DNA of 57,154 nucleotides from Kribbella pittospori (GCF_004331465.1 NZ_SJKB01000029.1:1-57154), one strand, 5' to 3'. Numbered from the stretch's first letter, positions 18,190-27,081 are shown. A program made the numbers and translations. The notes: generated by a model not told the origin, from the sequence alone.

Positions 18190-18240
18190 GCTTCAACAGT
18201 AACATCTATTCGTTACTTTCAAAGACTCACAGCGATAGTT
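18190..18240 (-). promoter_or_regulatory. AT-rich abiE promoter with inverted-repeat operator
   Basis: This AT-rich stretch sits directly upstream of the abiEi ribosome site. GTAAC at 18199-18203 and GTTAC at 18212-18216 form an inverted repeat with an 8-base spacer. AbiEi proteins autoregulate by binding inverted repeats at this position, so this is the likely operator. A TTGAAA box (minus strand, about 18217-18222) could be the -35. Confidence 0.5.
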
Positions 18241-18283
18241 TCGTCACTTTTCAAGTCTCCATGCCGCTGTATGGCGATCGGCC

Positions 18284-18314
18284 AGACCCGACCGACCGTG
18301 GGTCGGTAGGGTCT
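18284..18314. promoter_or_regulatory. Strong 14-bp inverted repeat between divergent genes
   Basis: AGACCCGACCGACC (18284-18297), loop GTG, then GGTCGGTAGGGTCT: 13 of 14 positions pair. The hairpin lacks a U tract and lies between the divergent abiEi and DUF3024 genes, where a terminator is not needed. It may be an operator, an insertion remnant or a leader hairpin. Confidence 0.5.
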
Positions 18315-18447
18315 GAGGTACGGCGGCGTCGACCTGCGCGCAACACTTCGGTGAAGGAGTCGACCTACCGCCTGCTCCGCACGCCCGACCGGCCAAGCTG
18401 CTGACCAGATCGGCACAGCTCGGGCCACCCGACGACTGGTGAACTGA

Positions 18448-18786
18448 ATGGCTCTGCCCGAACTGGATGTCGAACGCGTGCAGCGATGGTGCGCCGCACG
18501 GGTTCCAGAGCAGGCTCGCGACCAACTGCGTATCGAGTGCGAAGTCGCTCCACGCCACCTAACGATCGTTGAACGGCGCCCGCCCTGGCACGACGACATC
18601 CAGGGGAATTGGACCAGCTCCGCAATCGCCCGCTTGCGCTACAACGCCACTGACAAGTCCTGGACGTTGTACTGGGTCGACCGGCACGAGCGCTTCCACA
18701 CCTACGAAAGACTCGTCCCGTCGCAGAGTATCGACGACCTACTGACCGAGATCGACCGCGACCCGACGAGCATCTTCTGGGGATGA
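18448..18786 (+). CDS. DUF3024 family protein
   Basis: 112 residues. The pattern CEVAPRHLTIVERRPPWHDD, then ARLRYNATDKSWTLYWVDRHERFHTYE and DPTSIFWG, matches the DUF3024 family of small actinobacterial proteins. Function unknown. The ribosome site is weak. It stands alone between the AbiE pair and the integrase, convergent with the latter. Confidence 0.75.
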   Translation: MALPELDVERVQRWCAARVPEQARDQLRIECEVAPRHLTIVERRPPWHDDIQGNWTSSAIARLRYNATDKSWTLYWVDRHERFHTYERLVPSQSIDDLLTEIDRDPTSIFWG

Positions 18787-18873
18787 CCGCGATGGTCGGC
18801 CAAGTTGGTCGGTCGTGCATCCCTCTGTGCCTTCATCTTCCTAAGCAGTGCGTAGCACGTTCGAACCGGCCTC

Positions 18874-20304
18874 TCACCAGAGGTCGAGATCCGCGAACTC
18901 CTCGTCCAGGGCGGCGGCTGCGGAGGGGTTGTGGATTCGGCGGCCCATGTAGACGTCTTGGGTTATGGAGACTTGGGCTTGGCCTAGGTGGTCGGCTATT
19001 TGGCGGGCGGATTGGCCTCGGCGGTCTAGGGCGGTGGCGGTGGTTTTGCGGAAGGTGTGGGAGCGGATCCAGGTCAGGGCGTCTGAGGGCGAGGGTTGGG
19101 CTGCTTGGTCTACCTGGGCGCTTAGGCTGGGCGATGCGTCGAGGTTTATGCGGTAGATCTTGACGAGGGTGGCTACGAGTTCGCGGTCGAGCTTGATGCG
19201 GCCGGTCTCGATGAGCTCGAGTCTGGTCTTTGGCCAGCCGAGTTTCGTGGCGACCTGTTTGCGGGTGAGGCCGGCTTGGAGGCGGGCAGATCGGAGGGTC
19301 TCGCCTAGGTCGCGGCGGGCGGTGCTGGCTACGGGGGACAATGCGCGGCGGAGGGCTCGGCGAACGTTGGACGGGTCACGGAAGCCTCCGAGCGAGTCGG
19401 CGAAGATGGGGTCGTCGAGGCTCACGCCGGCTGCGTGGCGGCGGCGGAGCATGGTGACGGCCCCGTCGGGCAGGGGTAGAGCACGCACACCCGCCCTCGA
19501 CTTCGGAGCCTTGCGGATCAGGCCTTGGCCTGGGACGCGAACAACGGTGTGAGTGATTTGCACCGCGCCGGCGTCTAGGTCGACCTGCGACCACAGAACC
19601 GCGAGAGACTCACCGATTCTGACTCCTGTTCCGAGCATGAAGACGACGAGGTCCGGTAGGTCGGCGTGCCGGGCGGCTTCATCGGTAGTCAACTGTTGGC
19701 GCAGGATGGCGATCTCTTCGGTGGTCAGCGCTCGGGGCGGGTCCTTTGGACGGGCCTCGACTGCTTCGACCTCGCGGACCGGGTTGACGGTCAGGGCGCC
19801 GTACCGGACGGCGAGTTGCATCATGCCGGAGATCACTGCGCGGCAGGTCTTCGCGGTGGGGCGGCCGGCGTTGCGCTTGATGGTTCCGATCACTCTGTCG
19901 ATGCGGGGTGTGGTTGCCTCACCGATCAGGAGTTCGCCGAGGGCGGGCCGCACGTAGTTCTTGATGGCTGTGCGGTACGTCGTCAGCGTCGTCGGTGATC
20001 GCCGGCCGTCTTCAATGCGTTCCTCTAACTTCTCGATCCAGAGGTCGATGAGGTCGTTGATCTTGTCCGTCGGGCTCAGCTCGCCGTACTGCGTGATCTT
20101 TGCCCGGTCTCGCAGCTTCGTGAGTAGGCGGTGCTCGGCTGCGCCTTTGGTCTTGGCGGACGCGGTGACCTCACGGGTATGTCCGTCGTGGTCACGGAAG
20201 TACGCGGACGCGCGCCAGGAGACCACCTTGCCCTCGGCGTCCTTCCTCTGAGCACGGGATCGGACGTTGCCCCACGTTCCGATCGGAAGGTGCGGTCTGC
20301 TCAT
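18874..20304 (-). CDS. Tyrosine recombinase/integrase with an inserted HTH domain
   Basis: 476 residues. There is an N-terminal arm-binding region, a core-binding SAM-like domain (about 75-175) and a catalytic domain. Catalytic residues are R229 (GTGVRIGES), H416 and R419 (SHTFRKT), H439 (IADHLGQ) and Y452 (DVYMGR). Between the two catalytic halves, residues about 332-390 form an XRE-like helix-turn-helix (LGETLRSARLQAGLTRKQVATKLGWPKT...), which is unusual. ATG 20304 is chosen because GGAGGG precedes it; an open frame continues to 20388. It probably serves the island whose attachment sites resemble a tRNA-Lys 3' half. Confidence 0.88.
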   Translation of the reverse strand: MSRPHLPIGTWGNVRSRAQRKDAEGKVVSWRASAYFRDHDGHTREVTASAKTKGAAEHRLLTKLRDRAKITQYGELSPTDKINDLIDLWIEKLEERIEDGRRSPTTLTTYRTAIKNYVRPALGELLIGEATTPRIDRVIGTIKRNAGRPTAKTCRAVISGMMQLAVRYGALTVNPVREVEAVEARPKDPPRALTTEEIAILRQQLTTDEAARHADLPDLVVFMLGTGVRIGESLAVLWSQVDLDAGAVQITHTVVRVPGQGLIRKAPKSRAGVRALPLPDGAVTMLRRRHAAGVSLDDPIFADSLGGFRDPSNVRRALRRALSPVASTARRDLGETLRSARLQAGLTRKQVATKLGWPKTRLELIETGRIKLDRELVATLVKIYRINLDASPSLSAQVDQAAQPSPSDALTWIRSHTFRKTTATALDRRGQSARQIADHLGQAQVSITQDVYMGRRIHNPSAAAALDEEFADLDLW

Positions 20305-20412
20305 CTGGGCCCTCCACAGTCCAGCTGCACGTGGCAGCTCAACGTCTGGGCGGGCCGGGGATCGGACGAAACGGGAGCAGCGCGACATGATGCGATACGT
20401 CGCTCAACAACG
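20245..20412. repeat. ~165-bp direct repeat, copy 1 (integrase start region)
   Basis: This copy covers the first codons of the integrase and its upstream region. It matches 23794-23960 in the same orientation with only scattered differences; a core of over 100 bases is nearly identical. It probably includes promoter and attachment-arm sequence of this integrase family. Confidence 0.85.
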
Positions 20413-20522
20413 AGTGGGACTGCCTGCGCCGAAGCTGCAAAGTGGAGATGGTGGCTTGCGGTGCATCAGAGGAATCGCGCTGGCTCACCAGGTTGGCTAC
20501 AGGTGTGACTGGCCACTGACAT

Positions 20523-21165
20523 TCAACCGTCGCGGCCCCACAGCAGTTGATCGAGGACGAGCGGGCTGACGCCAAGCTCGGCCGCCGCTGCCCGTGCCAC
20601 AACCAGGATGGAATGTTCATCGCCCGGCACGTCGAACCCCAGCTTGCGGAGGGAACCGGCGACCCGCAGATCCGGCTTCAAGGCGTCGGATCCACATCGC
20701 ATGCGCATGTATGCGAACAGTGCCGGGCCGATCCCCGACACCCCACCAACGATCGGGTCCAACTTCGGAGCGTGCTCGAGACCCTGAACCCCGTCGGCCC
20801 ATGCTGCGACAGCCTTCGTCCTCCGAAACCGCTTGGTCACGGCAAAAGGCGAGGAGATTAGCCGCCACCGTCTGAAGCGTTACCGGCTCGCTCCGCTGCA
20901 GCCCGAACTGCTCGGCCGGCACCTCGCTCTGCGCCAGCCTCGCCAAGGAGGGGTCACCTGCCGCGGCCCACTTCTCGACGCGAGGCAAGACGACACTGTG
21001 ATACTTCCGCTGCCGGGAAACCACGACATCGAAAACCATCGCCCCGCGGCGTCCGCGATACACTGCGCCGTACTCTTCAGCGGCCCTATGGGGCCCGTCC
21101 CCGCGCGAACCGGCGAGGTCCCGAAGGCGCTCGACGGCTTGGGACCAGTGTTGCCGCTTCCGCAT
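20523..21165 (-). pseudogene. Frameshifted hypothetical gene (helix-hairpin-helix-like C-terminus)
   Basis: Two reading frames together give one protein. The N-terminal part (from ATG 21165, MRKRQHWSQAVERLRDLA) runs to LQTVAANLLAFC. The C-terminal part, in another frame from about 20845, reads VTKRFRRTKAVAAWADG and then DPIVGGVSGIGPALFAYM, KPDLRVAGSLRKLGF and ends LLWGRDG. The GIGPALF...KPDLRV pattern recalls helix-hairpin-helix DNA-glycosylase-like domains, but I do not recognise a named family. One base change near 20830-20850 would restore the frame. Confidence 0.6.
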
Positions 21166-21455
21166 GATCGCCAAGACACCTGCAGTGGCAGGCGCGGTGC
21201 GATCTGTCGATTCTTGGTTCAGGATGAGGCCCCTTTTGCCACTAACTGGCACGCCCGAATGTCTACAGGACGCGACTGACTGTAGCCGAATCTTCAGCCA
21301 CTCCGGGTTTAATACACACCGCCTTCGTTGGGAAGGTGGCATTCGTGATCGTCACGCGGTTCTCGACGACCCAGCCCAGAGTGGCTGAGGTTCCAGCCCG
21401 TCGGTGTGATGGTCGTGAACTGGAGCGAGTCAGTAAGTCGTGCGACAGTGAAGTC

Positions 21456-21665
21456 GTGAGCCGTCTCGTCGAAGACATCCGCCTTGCACGCAGGCGTGGC
21501 GACTTACCCAAGCGCTTTCGGCCGGATGACGTGCGTCGCACTTGCCCAGGGTGGGCCGATCGCACATATGGTGTCTTCCTGCCCAAGCACCGCCGGGGCA
21601 ATCCGATGGGGTACACGGAGTACTTCGTTCGTCATCCCGATGGCTCATACAGCCTCATCGAGTAA
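21456..21665 (+). CDS. Small hypothetical protein (HTH-like)
   Basis: 69 residues from GTG 21456: VSRLVEDIRLARRRGDLPKRFRPDDV, then CPGWADRTYGVFLPKHRRGNP and a C-terminus ending DGSYSLIE. The frame is open upstream to 21336. The second half is aromatic-rich and looks like a compact winged domain. No family name is known to me. It sits 140 bases before the DUF262 gene, same strand, and may be its partner or regulator. Confidence 0.5.
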   Translation: MSRLVEDIRLARRRGDLPKRFRPDDVRRTCPGWADRTYGVFLPKHRRGNPMGYTEYFVRHPDGSYSLIE

Positions 21666-21804
21666 CGGCCAAGTTGGGGCGGATAACTCCAATCCTCGCC
21701 ACCGCTTTACAAGTTGCCTGTTCAGTACCGCCAAGTCGGTCACTTAGCCGGTGCGGATGTCGGAAGTCCCCACTAACCTTCCTGTGCACGAAGAGGAGAC
21801 ATGA

Positions 21805-23595
21805 ATGGCGAAGTACTCGGTAACGCAGTCAGCGGTCACGCAGTTGCTGGCTGACGTCAAGAGCGATCGCATCGCCATCCCCGAGCTCCAGCGCCCGTTC
21901 GTCTGGGACAGCATCAAAGTCCGCGACCTCATGGACTCGCTCTACAAGGGCTACCCCGTGGGCTACCTCATCACGTGGCAGTCGGTCGGAGCCAAGCTCA
22001 AGGGCGGCCAGGTCGCAGCCCACCAGCAGATCCTCATCGACGGGCAACAGCGGATCACCGCCCTCCGCGCCGCCGTCGCCGGACTCAAGGTGATCAACAA
22101 GAAGTACAAGGCCATTCGGATCACCATCGCGTTCAACCCAATCACCGAGGAGTTCGCGACCCTGACCCCGGTCATCGGCAAGAACCCGCAGTGGATCTCC
22201 GATATCAGCGAGTATTTTAACGCCGACTCGCCGTTGTCCTTCGCGCGTGAGTACCTCGAGCGCAACCCCGACGTCGACGCCAAGACGTTCGAGACGAACC
22301 TGGCCCGGCTCGAAGGCATCAAGAACGCCCAGATCGGCATCATCGGGCTCGCCGACGACCTCGACGTCGAAACCGTCTCCGAGATCTTTATCCGGATCAA
22401 CTCCAAGGGCGTCCCCCTCAGCAGCGCCGACTTCGCCATGAGCAAGATCGCGACCTACGGCGATCGCGGCCGAAACCTGCGCAAGCTCATCGACTACTTC
22501 TGCCACCTCGCTGTCGCACCCCACGCCTACGCCGACATCAACGAAAACGACCACGAATTCGCGGGCACCTCCTACCTCAAGGCCATCAGTTGGCTGAAGG
22601 ACGAGGCCGAGGACCTCTACGACCCCGAGTACAGCGACATCATTCGAGTCACCGGCCTCGTCGGCTTCAGCCGCGGCAAGGCGTCAAGCATCGTCAGCGA
22701 GCTGTCAGGGCGCGATCCGGAAACCCGGAGGGTCGACGAGGAGCGGATCCCGGTCGCGTACGACAAGCTCGAGCGTGCGCTGCTGCAGATCGTAAACAAC
22801 TACCACTTCGACAACTTCTTGATGCTCATCAAGTCTGCGGGCTTCATCACGCCGGGGATGGTGAACTCGAAGAACGCCCTCAACTTCGCCTACGCCCTCT
22901 ACCTCCGCCTGCGCGAGGACAAGGCCATGAGTGAAGGCGAGCGGAAGCGGATCGTGAAGCGCTGGTTCGTGATGTCGATGCTCACCGGCCGCCACTCCGG
23001 CAGCTTCGAGTCAACCTGGGAGCAAGACATCCGCCGGATCGGCGAACAAGGACCCGCGAACTACCTCAAGCAGGTTGAGGAGTCCGAACTGTCGGATGCC
23101 TTCTGGGCAGTCGCTCTCCCTGCTGCCCTCGAGACGACGAGCACGGTCAGCCCGTTCTTCCAGACGTTCCTGGCCGCACAGGTGGCGAACAACTCTCGCG
23201 GATTTCTGTCCAAGGGCATCACCGTCGCGGCCATGCAACAACAGTCGGGCGACATTCACCATATCGTGCCCAAGGACTACCTGCAGAAGAACGGCTACCC
23301 GGACCGCGGCGACTACAACCAGGTCGCGAACTTCGCGCTCACCGAGACGGCGATCAACATCAGCATCAGCAACAAGCCGCCGATGCAGTACATGGCCGAG
23401 ATCGCCACCCAGACCGAGTCCCCGCAGCTAATCCTCGGAGAGATCACAGACCCTGATGACTTGACTGCGAACCTCGCCGAGAACGCCGTCCCGGCCAAGC
23501 TGGCCCAGGTCACAGCCGGGAGTTACAAAGAGTTCTTGGTCGAGCGTCGGAAGCTGATGGCGGCGACCATCCACGACTACTACCAGGCTCTGTGA
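21805..23595 (+). CDS. DUF262 (GmrS-like) protein with HNH-type C-terminus, type IV restriction-like
   Basis: 596 residues. The N-terminal DUF262/ParB-like nucleotidase has IPELQRPFVWD (25-35), DSLYKGYPVGYLI and the catalytic DGQQR (79-83). FIRINSKGVPLS is the family's third block. The C-terminal part has DIHHIVPKDYLQ (from D483) and NQVANFALTETAIN, a His-Me-finger arrangement as in DUF1524 or its relatives. This layout is that of single-chain GmrSD-type enzymes that cut modified phage DNA. GAGGAG precedes the ATG. Likely an anti-phage gene of the island. Confidence 0.8.
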   Translation: MAKYSVTQSAVTQLLADVKSDRIAIPELQRPFVWDSIKVRDLMDSLYKGYPVGYLITWQSVGAKLKGGQVAAHQQILIDGQQRITALRAAVAGLKVINKKYKAIRITIAFNPITEEFATLTPVIGKNPQWISDISEYFNADSPLSFAREYLERNPDVDAKTFETNLARLEGIKNAQIGIIGLADDLDVETVSEIFIRINSKGVPLSSADFAMSKIATYGDRGRNLRKLIDYFCHLAVAPHAYADINENDHEFAGTSYLKAISWLKDEAEDLYDPEYSDIIRVTGLVGFSRGKASSIVSELSGRDPETRRVDEERIPVAYDKLERALLQIVNNYHFDNFLMLIKSAGFITPGMVNSKNALNFAYALYLRLREDKAMSEGERKRIVKRWFVMSMLTGRHSGSFESTWEQDIRRIGEQGPANYLKQVEESELSDAFWAVALPAALETTSTVSPFFQTFLAAQVANNSRGFLSKGITVAAMQQQSGDIHHIVPKDYLQKNGYPDRGDYNQVANFALTETAINISISNKPPMQYMAEIATQTESPQLILGEITDPDDLTANLAENAVPAKLAQVTAGSYKEFLVERRKLMAATIHDYYQAL

Positions 23596-23793
23596 CGACG
23601 GCGGGCGACCCTCCGCTCTCGCGGGTGGGCCGCCGGTCCGCCTCGGCGTTGGCGATGGTCTGCTGGGCGCACTTGATCGACCAGACCTCTGGGATGCTGC
23701 GAGGAAGCACGGGGTACGCGGGCATCGAGGAAACTGGGTCCTCACCTGGAGGTTTGGCGGATCCTCCTCTCGGAATCGGACCGTCGACCTTCT

Positions 23794-23960
23794 CCTCTCA
23801 GCACCGGATCGGATGTTGCCCACGTTCCGATCGGAAGGTGCGGTCTGCTCATCTGGGCCCTCCACAGTCCAGCTGCACGTGGCAGCTCAACGTCTGGGCG
23901 GGCCGGGGATCGGACGAAACGGGAGCAGTGCGACACGGTGCGAAACGCCGCTCAGCAACG
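23794..23960. repeat. ~165-bp direct repeat, copy 2 (orphan integrase start region)
   Basis: Near-identical to the integrase start region at 20245-20412. On the minus strand it still encodes MSRPHLPIGTW, then the frame diverges and stops, so no integrase follows. It lies just before a tRNA-Lys-like attachment sequence, as expected if a related integrated element lost its integrase gene. Confidence 0.85.
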
Positions 23961-24095
23961 CGCAGCCACTTGGGTGCGTGGAGCCGCCGAGCCCTCTGAG
24001 ACGGGCATGTATCGGCCACTCCGAGTATTGGCAGAGTTTGCGCAGACCCAACTTTCCAGGTCGAGGCGCCGATCTGCGTCTGACCTGCGGAAAGC

Positions 24096-24139
24096 GGTAG
24101 GCCCCGTGGGACTCGAACCCACAACCCGCGGATTAAAAG
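24096..24139 (-). other. 3' half of a tRNA-Lys(UUU)-like gene, attachment-site remnant
   Basis: On the minus strand the sequence reads anticodon loop CTTTTAA, stem TCCGC, then the T arm GGGTTCGAGTCCC and acceptor 3' strand. The 5' half of a tRNA (D arm, 5' acceptor strand) is missing. Such 3' fragments are left when tyrosine integrases recombine inside tRNA genes. No complete tRNA gene was found in the window. Confidence 0.7.
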
Positions 24140-24258
24140 GGGCAATGATCGCCTAGTAACTAGCCCCTCTAGGCGGCACGCCTCTCATTTCGACGGGCTT
24201 CTGGCCCCACTACCTGCCCCTGTTCGACTCCATTTCGCACCACGTTTGATCCCACGGC
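24128..24258. repeat. Attachment-site-like repeat, copy A
   Basis: Begins GCGGATTAAAAGGGGCAATGAT at the tRNA anticodon-loop core and ends near TTTCGCACCACGTTT and CCCACGGC. The same beginning and end recur at 29983-30114 with a divergent middle, and more weakly at 27126-27260. Interpreted as att site plus integrase arm sequence. Confidence 0.65.
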
Positions 24259-24328
24259 ATGCGAGGCGAGCGCTACCCGGTGGTCCTGATCGCCGGTCCA
24301 CTCACGCCGGCGTCACATGGCCGAGGGC

Positions 24329-25327
24329 TCACAGCTGTGACGTTCGACTTACACCACTGCGCAGACGGTCGAGCCTTGTGTAGCGCTGGCCGAGCGTCCA
24401 CGCCCAGGGTTTACCCGCTTCGGTCTTTGTATCGTTGACGATCGGGGCGTCCAAGTGCACGGTGTCGTTATCGGACGGTCCGCTGAGGAGCATGACACCG
24501 TGGGAGTCACCCTCGATCCTGGCGCCGGCGGCCAGAACCTGCTCGATCAGATCAGCGAGCCCGTCTTCGCACCTATTGCGCCGCCGATCCGCCTCTGTTC
24601 GCGTGAATGGGACTGCGGGATGGTAGGCGTGGATCTTGGCGACCTTGGACTGGATGCTCCCGTGATAGTAGAACCCGAAGTGGGAGATGCCCTCGCGGAA
24701 TGTGCGATCGGGCTGGCAGATGTAGGCGCTGTAGTCGAGGTACTCCTGCCACGCGGACCTGGCCGCAACAACGACGGCATCGTCGTTAGTGAGCAGTCCG
24801 TCAGCCTCGAACAGCGCCACCAGTTCGGTCAGTAGGAACCGAGTCTGCTCGCCGATCAGTCTGTTCGGATCGGCCATGATGCCGACGATCGCATCGGCGA
24901 GGTCCTTGAATGACAGCCACACCACCTGCTGACGTACAGCGTCGTTCACGCCGTCCAGCCTGTCGAACCAGGCGGGCGGTGCCGGATCGGGTGTGAGTAC
25001 GAACAGCCGTGCGTGTGGATCGTCCTCGAGCTGCCGGGCGTGGACGCGGACCTGGTGCCTGTCGTGCCCCTCAGTCGCATATCCGCCTCGGGCGGTCTTG
25101 GTCTCGAACCACCAGGTGAACCGGGCCGAGATCCGAGCATCCGGAACAGCGCCGACGTTGACGACTTGGTTCTCGAACGTCACCGTACGTAGTTCCTCGC
25201 CGGTGCCGGTCGCGGCTTCGAGCAACTCTTGGACCAGTGCAAGGTCCATCCGCTCAAACACTGCCATCAGGGAGGACGTCACACGGTTCTCGCCGCCGCG
25301 ATAGGTGGAGAACAGTGGGTTCGGCAT
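24329..25327 (-). CDS. PD-(D/E)XK nuclease-like protein
   Basis: 332 residues starting MPNPLFSTYRGGENRVTSS. Residues about 55-82 (VVNVGAVPDARISARFTWWFETKTAR) give the D...ExK pattern of a PD-(D/E)XK nuclease, followed by a region with HDRHQVRVHARQLED and LFVLTPDP strands. The C-terminal half is uncharacterised. AAGG lies before the ATG. It sits alone between repeat copies A and B beside other defence-like genes, so it may be a single-gene anti-phage nuclease; that is inference. Confidence 0.65.
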   Translation of the reverse strand: MPNPLFSTYRGGENRVTSSLMAVFERMDLALVQELLEAATGTGEELRTVTFENQVVNVGAVPDARISARFTWWFETKTARGGYATEGHDRHQVRVHARQLEDDPHARLFVLTPDPAPPAWFDRLDGVNDAVRQQVVWLSFKDLADAIVGIMADPNRLIGEQTRFLLTELVALFEADGLLTNDDAVVVAARSAWQEYLDYSAYICQPDRTFREGISHFGFYYHGSIQSKVAKIHAYHPAVPFTRTEADRRRNRCEDGLADLIEQVLAAGARIEGDSHGVMLLSGPSDNDTVHLDAPIVNDTKTEAGKPWAWTLGQRYTRLDRLRSGVSRTSQL

Positions 25328-25422
25328 GAGTCGACCTTAGCCAGCAGGCCTGACAGGAGGACCCCTCGCCGCGGTTTGCGCTGGAGTCACTGGCTGCCCC
25401 GACCCTCCTTGGAAGCCCTCGT

Positions 25423-25456
25423 TGGCTAGTGTCGTGAGTCGGTAATTCGTTGGCAG
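25423..25456 (-). mobile_element. Inverted IS630-like transposase 3'-end remnant, left arm
   Basis: 34 bases that match 27048-27081 as reverse complement with one mismatch. On the minus strand a frame reads AYCQRITDSRH and stops, the typical IS630 transposase ending. An ATG about 90 bases upstream would start a 40-residue frame, but I do not call it a gene. Confidence 0.65.
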
Positions 25457-25608
25457 TAGGCGGCGACGTCTTCCAGCGACGACTCACCCCGCCAGCGCAC
25501 GACGCTGTAGTCGGACAACACCACAGGATGAACCTTCGGACTCGGCATCACCGCAGTCTGCGCAGCAATCACGAATTTCTGACTCGCACATTAGTTCACG
25601 GGCGTCGG

Positions 25609-26817
25609 CTAACGCAGTGGCCGGAAGGCGGAGCGCATCTCTTCCGAGAAGAGCTCCGGTTCCTCCCAGGCGGCGAAGTGACCGCCCTTGTCCACCTCGT
25701 TGAAGTAGATGACGTTGGGGTACGCCTTCTCGACCCAGCTGCGCGGGGTCCGCCAGATCTCCCCCGGGAACGTCGTGAAGCCCACCGGAACCGAAGCCGG
25801 CGTCGGAGCCTTTCCGGCCGCACGGGCGTTCTCTTCGCCTTCCTCCCAGTACGAGCGCGCCGCCGAGGCCCCGGTGCGTGTGAGCCAATACAGCGTGATG
25901 TTGTCGACAATGTTTGCCCGGGTGAGATTGCCCGAGGGTTGCCCGTCGACGAAGGCGCGGGCGATCTTCAGGTAGCTGTCCGTATCGTGATCGATCATCC
26001 AGGCCGCCAGGGCGATGGGGGAATCCAGGATGGCATAGCCGATCGTCTGCGGGCGAGTCGCCTGCTCCACGAAGTAGCCGGTGCCGGAGGCATGGAACTT
26101 CGCGAGCTGGTCGAGCGCGGCACGTTCTTCCTTGGTGGGTGGTGACTCGCTCAGGGCGTCGGCGTCGCCCAGCGCCGGCGTGAGCAAGTTGGTGTGAATG
26201 CCGATCAGCCCGTCGAGTCCCAGGCGACCCATCGCGTCGGTGACCTGGGAACCCACGTCACCGCCTTGCGCGACGTACCGGCTGTAACCGAGGCGCTGCA
26301 TCAGCTTCTCCCACGCCCGTCCGATGCGGATGGGGCCCCAGCCGACCTCCGTTGGCTCGTCGGAGAAGCCGTACCCGGGGATGGACGGCAGCACGAGGTG
26401 GAACGCGTCCTCAGCGCGTCCGCCGTGCGTGGCCGGGTCGGTGAGCGGGCCGATGGTCTCGAGCAGCTCGATGATCGAGCCCGGCCAGCCGTGCGTCATG
26501 ATCAACGGCAACGCGTTCTCGTGCGCCGACTTCACGTGGATGAAGTGGATGTCCAGTCCGTCGATCTCGGTCTTGAACTGCGGAAACGCGTTCAGTCGCG
26601 CCTCACACCGGCGCCAGTCGTACTCGGTCGCCCAGTAGCTGGCGAGCTCCTGTATCGCCGCCAACTGCACACCCTGCGACCGATCGGCGACAAGTTCCCT
26701 GGTCGGCCAGCGCGTCGCAGCGATGCGACGCTGCAGTTCCTCGAGCTCCGGCTGAGGAACCTCGACGCGGAACGGGCGGACCGCCGTCTCCGCGGTCGCA
26801 TTCGTAATGTCGCTCAT
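25609..26817 (-). CDS. Epoxide hydrolase (alpha/beta hydrolase, EHN domain)
   Basis: 402 residues. The N-terminal EHN domain (RPFRVEVPQPELEELQRRI...) is followed by an alpha/beta hydrolase with the oxyanion motif MTHGWPGS, nucleophile D in AQGGDVGSQV and C-terminal acid/histidine in VDKGGHFAAWEEPELF. It opens epoxides to diols in detoxification or lipid and secondary metabolism. The ATG follows a GGGAGGG ribosome site; the open frame extends to 26889. It is the only gene between two inverted IS630-like arms and looks like cargo in an otherwise defence-type island. Confidence 0.9.
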   Translation of the reverse strand: MSDITNATAETAVRPFRVEVPQPELEELQRRIAATRWPTRELVADRSQGVQLAAIQELASYWATEYDWRRCEARLNAFPQFKTEIDGLDIHFIHVKSAHENALPLIMTHGWPGSIIELLETIGPLTDPATHGGRAEDAFHLVLPSIPGYGFSDEPTEVGWGPIRIGRAWEKLMQRLGYSRYVAQGGDVGSQVTDAMGRLGLDGLIGIHTNLLTPALGDADALSESPPTKEERAALDQLAKFHASGTGYFVEQATRPQTIGYAILDSPIALAAWMIDHDTDSYLKIARAFVDGQPSGNLTRANIVDNITLYWLTRTGASAARSYWEEGEENARAAGKAPTPASVPVGFTTFPGEIWRTPRSWVEKAYPNVIYFNEVDKGGHFAAWEEPELFSEEMRSAFRPLR

Positions 26818-27047
26818 GATCGTGTCCCTCCCCGGACCCGCCTCCGCTGCCGTGTCGATCATGGAATGTCCCGACGCCGAGGCGAACATCCCTCAGTGAG
26901 CGTAGAGCCGGAGACTCGGTGAAGCGAGAGGCGGTAACAGGCTGGAGCCAATAGGCTCCGATCGTTGCGGCAGTTCGAGCAACCACGGCGACCGCCACCG
27001 AAGCGTCGCCGAGACCGCTGACCAGATCCTCGACACCCTCACCGCCT

Positions 27048-27081
27048 CTGCCAACGCATTACCGACTCACGACACTAGCCA
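27048..27081 (+). mobile_element. Inverted IS630-like transposase 3'-end remnant, right arm
   Basis: Reverse-complement match of 25423-25456 (33 of 34 bases). Upstream on the plus strand the frame reads TADQILDTLTA, and after one missing base the next frame reads CQRITDSRH and a TAG stop, so the C-terminus of an IS630-family transposase is recognisable and frameshifted. Confidence 0.65.

Noticed and set aside
21829..22554. Minus-strand 241-codon frame inside the DUF262 gene
   Set aside because: Valine/glycine/aspartate shadow pattern; the plus strand encodes the DGQQR enzyme.
23592..23999. A 135-codon frame after the DUF262 gene
   Set aside because: It runs through the duplicated integrase start region in a frame unrelated to the integrase; no motif.
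24096..24139. A complete tRNA-Lys gene
   Set aside because: The D arm and the 5' acceptor strand are missing; beyond the anticodon loop the sequence is unrelated to a tRNA.
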